From Paguma larvata (lineage: Eukaryota; Chordata; Mammalia; Carnivora; Viverridae), in the NCBI GenBank assembly GCA_030068075.1, contig CM057826.1, positions 34,956,211 through 35,020,210 of the forward strand: 64,000 nucleotides of DNA, read 5' to 3'. Below the pieces are notes generated by a model, which made no database searches, was not told the DNA's origin, and saw only the letters and a list, made by a program, of their open reading frames with translations. The translations under genes and the position numbers were made by a program. Within the stretch, counting starts at the first letter, position 1, and each line of letters begins with the position of its first letter. Positions 57,741-64,000 of the stretch are shown piece by piece.

Positions 57741-58384
57741 TTCTGGTTTCAGGTCTGACATGTAGTAATAGTTGAGATTCTGAGCATGAGTTTCTTTTGA
57801 ACAGTGTTTCAGTTGCAGATACTTGAGAGCAAAGCTCCAGGAAGCATCACAGTTGGGGCCAGGAAGGACAGTTAAGAAAGAAGGCAGAAGAGTGGGAAAT
57901 TTGCAAACAAAAGCAGAACATGAAAGCAGGCAGAGGTATTTCACAAGGCAGGCATTCCCAGCAGTGTAAGAGGCTGAAGGAAAATACGGTCTGAAAAGGG
58001 ATCCTTGGACTTTGAGAGAAAGACAGAACAGAGTTATTTTGGAGCTGGCAACAATCTTGATGATGACATAAGGCAGAGTGTTTAAAAATATTTGCCCATC
58101 CCCCTCAGTTAGGAATATATTTTATATATATTCAGCAAAATACCATATAAGTAAAACACAAAAATGAAAGTTTTTAAAGACATGCATTTTGTTATTTTCT
58201 GCTTCATTTGGTCAAGCAATGGGTCATGACATGAACTTAAAAAAAAAAACAAAACACTGATCTGGCTTAACCTACTCATTTCACAGAGATGGGTAATTAT
58301 GAAAAGGTATAAGACAAAGACAAATTCAAGATTGACACGAAGGATATATGACATCCAATCCAGCATAAGGCCAATGAAAGGATC
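57741..58384. other. unassigned DNA
   Basis: No gene or repeat recognised. Confidence 0.5.
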
Positions 58385-58910
58385 CTGGCTTTATCAGTTG
58401 GTTCTCCAGAGAAGTTGAAACAATGGAATATATAGAGATCTATCTATTTAAGAGAAAATTAGTATAAGAATTGGTTCATATGGTTCTTAGGGCTAAGTCT
58501 CAAGATCTCCCATCTATGAGCTGGAGAACCAGGAAAGCCAGTAGTGTAATTCAGTCTCAGTCTGAAGGCCTAAGGCCTGGAAGGCTGAGGGTGTACATCC
58601 CTCTCTGAGTCTGAAAGCCTGGGAACCGGGAGCACCAATGTCAAAGGGCAGAAGAAGGATGTCTCAGCTCAAGCAGAGACAAAGCCCTTCCTCTGTCTTT
58701 CTGTTCTCCTCAGGCCCTCAGTGGATTAGGTGATGCCCACCAACATTGGTAAGGGTGATTTGCTTTACTCAGTCAAAGGCTATCAACTCAAGTGCTAATC
58801 TCTTCCACAGACGCCCTCACAGACATACCTAGAAACGATGTTTTACCAGCTATCGGTGCATCCCCGAGCCCGGGCAAGCTGACAAATAAAACTAACCATC
58901 ATACAGCAAA
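58385..58910 (-). repeat. old interspersed repeat, family not named
   Basis: TCAGTTGGTTCTCCAGAGAA, AAGAATTGGTTCATATGGTT, CCCTCAGTGGATTAGGTGATGCCCACC, TTGCTTTACTCAGTCAAAGG and GACAAATAAAACTAACCATCA are the opposite strand of the family at 5130-5500. This copy is more complete and spans both ends of the repeat type. Confidence 0.65.
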
Positions 58911-59289
58911 ATCATTTTGCCATGACTTTGAGCTGAAAAAAACACCTCAGAATTTTTTAAAAGCTTTACATATTTTGGCTTTTTAATGCTTATTATTAAG
59001 ACATTTGTACCTAAATATTTATATTTCTGTTCTACCTACCACAATAATAAGTCTATTAAAAATATACAAATATAGTTGACAGTATACTAGCTTGGTTCCA
59101 GGTACCCCCAACTTTGCTTGGCTACATTTTGAGAATTTTCACTCTGAACCTCCTAATAGGTGGGCTTCATTAGTCCCTGAGAGTCCTGGTCCTTTGCTTT
59201 TTCCACTATATTATTACTCTGGTCTTCAGTAGTCTGCCAAGAAGAAAGCTAGAGTAGAATTCCTGGAGTCCCAGAGATTTGGCTCAAAA
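58911..59289. other. unassigned DNA
   Basis: No gene or repeat recognised. Confidence 0.45.
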
Positions 59290-59482
59290 GTAATTTGCGT
59301 AATTTGTAACTGTGAGATATTGGGCAGGTACCCTTCTCTCCATGAGTCTCTGCTTTCTTCATGTCTAAAATGTAAGTAATACTGCCAATGTTAGTACAAC
59401 ACTGTATACTACTGTGTAAACATTTTTTCTTCCCAGGATAAACAGCTTAGTATCTGGCATAAAGTGGCACTCAATATATAGC
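59290..59482 (+). repeat. MIR fragment
   Basis: TTTGTAACTGTGAGATATTG, GGCAGGTACCCTTCTCTCCA, TGTCTAAAATGTAAGTAATA and AGTATCTGGCATAAAGTGGC then ACTCAATATATAG follow the 3' half of MIR. Confidence 0.75.
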
Positions 59483-59824
59483 ACTGCCTATACCCACCAC
59501 CACATCCTTCCAAACTGCTGTTCCAAGGAGTGAACTCTGCTCTAAATTCTCTCTTCATTAATGCCTCTACTTGCTCTCCTATGCCAAAAGCTAGCACGAG
59601 TGGTTTGAGCATCCAGTAAGGAGACAGGAAACAGGTCTTCTATGTATAGCACTTCCCTTCAGAAGAATTTACATTTAGGACAGTAAGAGGAGAATCAGAG
59701 TTAGTGGAAGAGAATTTTTCAATGTAGGAAGGGAAAAAAAAGTATGAGAATTTCTCTTTGAAATAACTCGATTTAAACATCTCTTCACAAAATTTCATGT
59801 TTTACATTTATCCATGTAGTCAGC

Positions 59825-59935
59825 TAACTTTCCCACTAAACTACAAACCTTCTGAGGGCAGGATCTGTGTCTGTCTTATAATCTTTCCATGATGCCTACA
59901 TCATACAGAAAGCCGTTAACTGTGTGCTGAGTCAG
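59825..59935 (+). repeat. L2 3'-terminal fragment
   Basis: TTTCCCACTAAACTACAAAC, CTTCTGAGGGCAGGATCTGT and GTCTGTCTTATAATCTTTCC follow the L2 3' end. Short and ancient. Confidence 0.65.
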
Positions 59936-60437
59936 TAATATCCAGTTTTATCCAGTTTGGGGGTTTAGAACCTTGCCTAATGGTTCTCTTTCTAGAACCT
60001 ATACTGTTCTTAGTAGAGAGCAGTGAGTAACCAATCCATTATAGCAACGAATAAACAGTCCTGTGAAAGCATCCAAGCAAATGCTACCTACGGGTTCTTC
60101 TCAGCAGAGATCTGGGCACACAGACTAAAAATAAAACCAACGTCCCTCTGTCCCCATGGCTTCAAGTATGTGCTTTGATTTGAAACAGATGGATTTGCTT
60201 TGAGCACAATACTCCCGACAACTAGAAAATAAACTATACCTTCTGATAATTTAGAATACCCACTGCCCACAATTCAAGAAAATACATGGAGAAATGTCAT
60301 CACCTGCTTAACCCCCCTAAAGAGTTTCCAAAATAAAACTGCTGAGGACATTAACTATGTTCACATAAACATTTTTAAAGGGAACAAGCCAGACTCCTTT
60401 TCATGCCTGAGGACAATAATTGATCAGATGTAAACAA
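59936..60437. other. unassigned DNA
   Basis: No gene or repeat recognised. Confidence 0.45.
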
Positions 60438-60680
60438 GACTCTAAGTCTCTAAAAATAAGTTGATAATATTATATATATATATATATAATATATATATAT
60501 ATTATATATAGACTCTAAGTCTCTAAAAATAAGTTGATAATATTATATATATATGTATATATATGTGTATATATATATGTATATATATGTATATATATGT
60601 GTATATATATATGTATATATATGTGTATATATATGTGTATATATGTGTATATATATATGTGTATATATATATATATATAA
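60438..60680. repeat. (TA)n/(TATATG)n array with a duplicated flank
   Basis: GACTCTAAGTCTCTAAAAAT then AAGTTGATAATATTATATAT occurs at 60438 and again at 60511, each time followed by a long TA-rich run; the second run is made of TATATG and GTATATATA units. The duplication unit is about 73 bp. Open frames of alternating Tyr/Ile/His here are translations of the array. Confidence 0.93.
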
Positions 60681-60754
60681 TATGGAGCTGCTTTAGTCTG
60701 AAGAACATTCATAGATAGGCCTCATCCGATTCTTCCCTGTAAGCACGCGGGGGG

Positions 60755-60835
60755 AGATATGAGTGTTTTGTTTCCATATAACGGATGAGGAAACTGAAGG
60801 GTAGAGAACTGATTTTTCCAAAGTCATCACCTGAA
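60755..60835 (-). repeat. MIR fragment
   Basis: ATAACGGATGAGGAAACTGA then AGGGTAGAGAACTGATTTTTCCAAAGTCATCAC is the antisense central part of MIR (ACAGATGAGGAAACTGAGGC type). Confidence 0.65.
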
Positions 60836-62003
60836 GGTTAATGCTTTCACATCCTGAGCTGTTTTATTCTTTAAATCACGCAGTTTCACTACTGATCTTT
60901 GGTACTATATTGTTCCGATTTTCCTTTATGCTGTCTTGGTGTCCGTGCAAAATATTGCTAATGAGGTACTTTCCTCTAGCAGGGTTACCATGTGATGGCA
61001 ATTTCCACCTTGAACCAGAGCAGTAAGAAAAATAACAAAGGAAGAATCACAAAGAGCATCTGCTGATGATAGCAAAGGCTATGGAGGGGCTGGAATGGAA
61101 AATTCTGGGAACAGGACTGAAGCTTCCCTTAATAAAAGCTACACAGCACTTTATGCATGGATCTCTTAAAAATTTTTCTTCAGTCGTCAGTAAATGGCGA
61201 TGATCTAGAATGTAGGACTGCAGTAAGCAATTTTAGGTAAGCTAATGGTACGAAATGACCTGAGACTTTGCATGTGCTGCCACAATTTATATACAACCAG
61301 GAAATGTTATGGTACAGCATCAAAGAAGAATGCCTTAGCCAGATGATGTCTAAATAACTACCAGGACTGATTCACGCCATTCTCTCTTTTAGAGCTGCCT
61401 TCAAAGGCTTTTCTGTTGCTGCAATAAGTGCCAGTGCGGCTATACTGCTCTGCTTTAATTAAGCTCTTTCAATTATAATCTGGATCCTACATGCTTCATG
61501 CCAATTGCCATAACTATCAGCTTGAATCTGACATTTCAAAAAACAGAATTTCAAATACCAAATATGCATTCCATATTTCTCTCCCTAAAAAAACATTCAA
61601 GCTGTGCCAATATTGGGTTTCAAGATTCATTTATTTGATCAAAACTTTAGTAATAAGCTGGTTTAAAAAAAACTCCCCAGTTTTTGGACCAACTGGGGAA
61701 ATTTTAATTATGGACTGGGTGTTAGATGATATTAGGAAATTAGGTTATTTTTGTTAAGCATAATAATGATTCGGGTTTGTAGGGAGAAAAGTCTTTATTT
61801 TAGGAAATGCCAACTAAAGTACTTATAAATAAAGTGCCATGATACCTAAATTTATTTGTTAATGATTCTAATAAAAAATATACATACACATATATGTACA
61901 TATACATACACATCAAGAGAGACAGAAAGTTATAGGTGATACTATAGATAAAGCAAATATAGCAAATATAAAAATTACTGAATGTAAGTTGTGGATATAT
62001 GTG
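60836..62003. other. unassigned DNA
   Basis: No gene recognised; short TACATA/CATATA microsatellite at 61879-61913. Confidence 0.5.
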
Positions 62004-62833
62004 CTAATTTGCCGGAGTCGTGTCGTTCCTTGTCCGGCGAATCTAGGGGTCCACGAAGGACGAACGGTTAGGCGAAATGAGGTGAGAGAGCCACGAGTGA
62101 GATGGAATCTGATGACCAAGCAGGCAGCCCTGGCAATTCAGGCATCTCTGCCATTCTGGTGTCTCTATTCTGGCATCTCTGGCGTCTCTGCCCTGCCGGC
62201 CTCAGTGTCTTTATTTTAAAGGTAGCGAGTTACATTACAACAATGAGTGACAGCCCATCAGTAAGCATAGTTTAAACAATAATGTGTTATATCAGTAAAG
62301 CGGCGATTTCCTCAATCTTGCACGTTGTTTTCAAGTTAGTTAGCATATACATTTAAGGCTGGGGGAGAGGACAGGAAGTTGTTACCTGGGCCTGACTATG
62401 TTAATTATCTATAAACTGGCCAGGAGTCATTGCCTATTCTTCCAATTACAATGGGGGAGGTCCAACCCGTCTGGCTAGGACAGAATTCCCAATGCTTGTC
62501 CTTTGCCCATGAATTTACATAATAGGAGCCTAACATTTACACAGATCACACCAATATTCAGCCAGCTCATAACTGCTATCAATCTATGCAACCCATCCCC
62601 AAGATGCAACTTTAAGGTGGTCAGGCTACTCTCATTCAGATGCAATCCATCAAAGCATCCTGCTCCAGGTCCTTCCTTTTAAATGCGGTAAAACAAAAGA
62701 GCATTACATTCCTTAGGCCAAAGAGAGTAGTTGTAAGATTAGGCGCCAGTTTGGCTGGCGAGCTTTTGCTTCAACCTTTTCCACACAGGGAGGGGTCTCA
62801 ACCTGTGAGCCCAAACGGCTCCCAACACTAATT
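62004..62833 (-). mobile_element. solo LTR of an endogenous retrovirus, copy 3
   Basis: The LTR spans 62010-62827 (818 bp) in antisense, reading TGCCGGAGTC at the left and CTCCCAACA at the right. Its flanks are a perfect 6-bp repeat CTAATT (62004-62009 and 62828-62833). It shares both ends with the LTRs at 24775 and 38153, including GGGGTCCACGAAGGAC and GCGCCAGTTTGGCTGGCG. A central segment (about 62260-62530) does not resemble theirs, and the segment at 62140-62199 carries extra CTGGCATCTCTG-type units. No internal viral genes adjoin it. Confidence 0.92.
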
Positions 62834-63399
62834 ATATCAACTTTTCATCTTTTCTGTATACTTGCATATATTCAGAATAAAATGTTGTAAAAAATTAATC
62901 CTGTATTACACATCTCAAAGATAGAAGCTTTGAGGTTGTAAAAAAAAATAAAAATAAAACAAAGTTCCTGACTTTACAGTCCAACAGTCTACAGAAAGGT
63001 ACATAAATACGTATAATTATCGTAATTTGCAATGAATATGGTACTAATGGTAGGTAGTAAGACACTGGGCATGGAAGAAGAAAACTGTAATTCTGTCTAC
63101 TAATGTCAGGCAAATATTTCCATGAGGACTGAGGCGTATATAGGGGCTCAAAAAACACAGGAGCAAGGAAGGTACTGTGGCAGAGGTGAGTGATGAGCAT
63201 CACTGCAGAAGCTTGAAACGGCGTGGAAAGGCTGGGGAACAGCACACTCAGGGTGAGTGGCACACTGAGTATGAAATGGAAAGAGTGGAAGATGAGCCTA
63301 CAAAGTTACACAAAGATGGGTTATCTGATAAGAAGAGTACATTCTGCTAAAGAATTGCAACATTTTTCTGGAGGTAGTGTGAATACTTAAAAAATTAAA
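62834..63399. other. unassigned DNA
   Basis: A 122-codon antisense frame (62895-63263) has no recognisable motif. The part 62950-63110 may be an old L2/MIR-class relic. Confidence 0.4.
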
Positions 63400-63515
63400 A
63401 AATTATTGTTAGCTAGGGTTAATGTGGTGATCATTTGGCAATATATACAAATATGAAATTATTATGTTATATGCCTAAAACTAACATAATGTTATATGTC
63501 AGTTATATCAGGTAA
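63400..63515 (+). mobile_element. L1 3'-terminal fragment
   Basis: GTGGTGATCATTTGGCAATA, ATACAAATATGAAATTATTA and ACTAACATAATGTTATATGT then CAGTTATATCA follow the end of an L1 family common in carnivores. Confidence 0.7.
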
Positions 63516-64000
63516 GAAAGAGGATGACATGGTCATTGATCAATGGTTTCCCAACTGTGGTTACTCAAACTCCTGGATCAAAACGGCTTCTTGGTCAGCA
63601 TCACATAGAAATGACCTTGAAGTTTCCCAAAAATTTGAGGAAAATTACGGCTGATTTTTTTCTGCTTAAATGAGCTGAGAGAATGCATGCCATATTTGTG
63701 CCGACAGAGATTAAATAGTGAAAACTGTTTATGATAAGGAATTAATATATAAATAAATATGTACCATTTAAGAAAATTTAACATGCAAATACAAGGAATA
63801 TGAACTAAACCAAAGAAGTTTAAAGAAGATTATTACAAACTTAAAGAAGTTTAAGGAAGATTATTTACATTATTAGAAGATTAACAACTTAGAGGAACTT
63901 TTCACTTGTGTCTGAATCCAGCCATGAATACTGAAATTTTTCTCCAAAAATAATTGACTATTTACTTGAAGCTTATGATGAATAATTCTATATTACTAGG
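63516..64000. other. unassigned AT-rich DNA
   Basis: No gene or clear repeat. A small local repeat of AAAGAAGTTTAAAGAAGATTATTACA / AGAAGTTTAAGGAAGATTATT lies at 63814-63866. Confidence 0.5.

Noticed and set aside
60515..60712. Tyr/Ile/His repeat protein
   Set aside because: Direct translation of the TATATG array.
1..64000. A novel multi-gene system
   Set aside because: No cluster of intact genes exists; all longer open frames trace to retroelements, retrocopies, simple repeats or chance.

Overview
The window is mammalian nuclear DNA, AT-rich and with no host protein-coding exon that I can recognise. The organism is a carnivore and most likely a cat (Felidae). The main evidence is at least 27 copies of a tRNA-derived SINE with the feline-type body: a head of the form GCACCTGGGTGGCTCAGT, a tRNA B-box-like segment, a long pyrimidine-rich 3' region (CCCTCTCTCTGCCCCTCC) and an AAATAAATAAA tail. 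Carnivore-type LINE-1 copies and three solo LTRs of one endogenous retrovirus family add to this. I found no tRNA or rRNA gene, CpG island, CRISPR array or bacterial-type gene. The many short open frames are chance or repeat-derived. The stretch reads as intergenic or deep-intronic sequence.

Layout. Positions 1-5,500 are mostly unassigned AT-rich DNA with a two-copy tandem duplication (3,042-3,245), one SINE and an old repeat. Positions 5,590-7,500 hold antisense L1 relics. One of them received a processed pseudogene resembling the 3' end of XAB2 (5,834-6,137). From 8,300 to 22,100 SINEs and old L1 3' ends alternate with unassigned DNA. An ERV solo LTR lies at 24,775-25,728. Positions 26,090-30,300 hold an L1 with a 5' inversion of the twin-priming kind, followed by an older L1. 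Positions 36,560-46,520 form a nested stack: old L1 fragments flank a near full-length but dead L1 (37,996-45,296), whose 5'UTR contains an antisense solo LTR (38,153-38,981). Positions 47,750-48,910 are an ancient L2 split by a SINE. Positions 50,900-64,000 contain MIR/L2 relics, AT-rich microsatellites, an antisense L1 (56,515-57,740) and a third solo LTR (62,010-62,827).

Nothing here works together as a pathway; the content is a record of successive retrotransposition. The best-supported observations are the three solo LTRs with 6-bp target duplications, the inverted L1, the nested L1/LTR stack with visibly lost catalytic residues, and the XAB2-like retrocopy. I did not find evidence for an undescribed biological system. 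Family names are given from recognition of the sequence, not from a database search.
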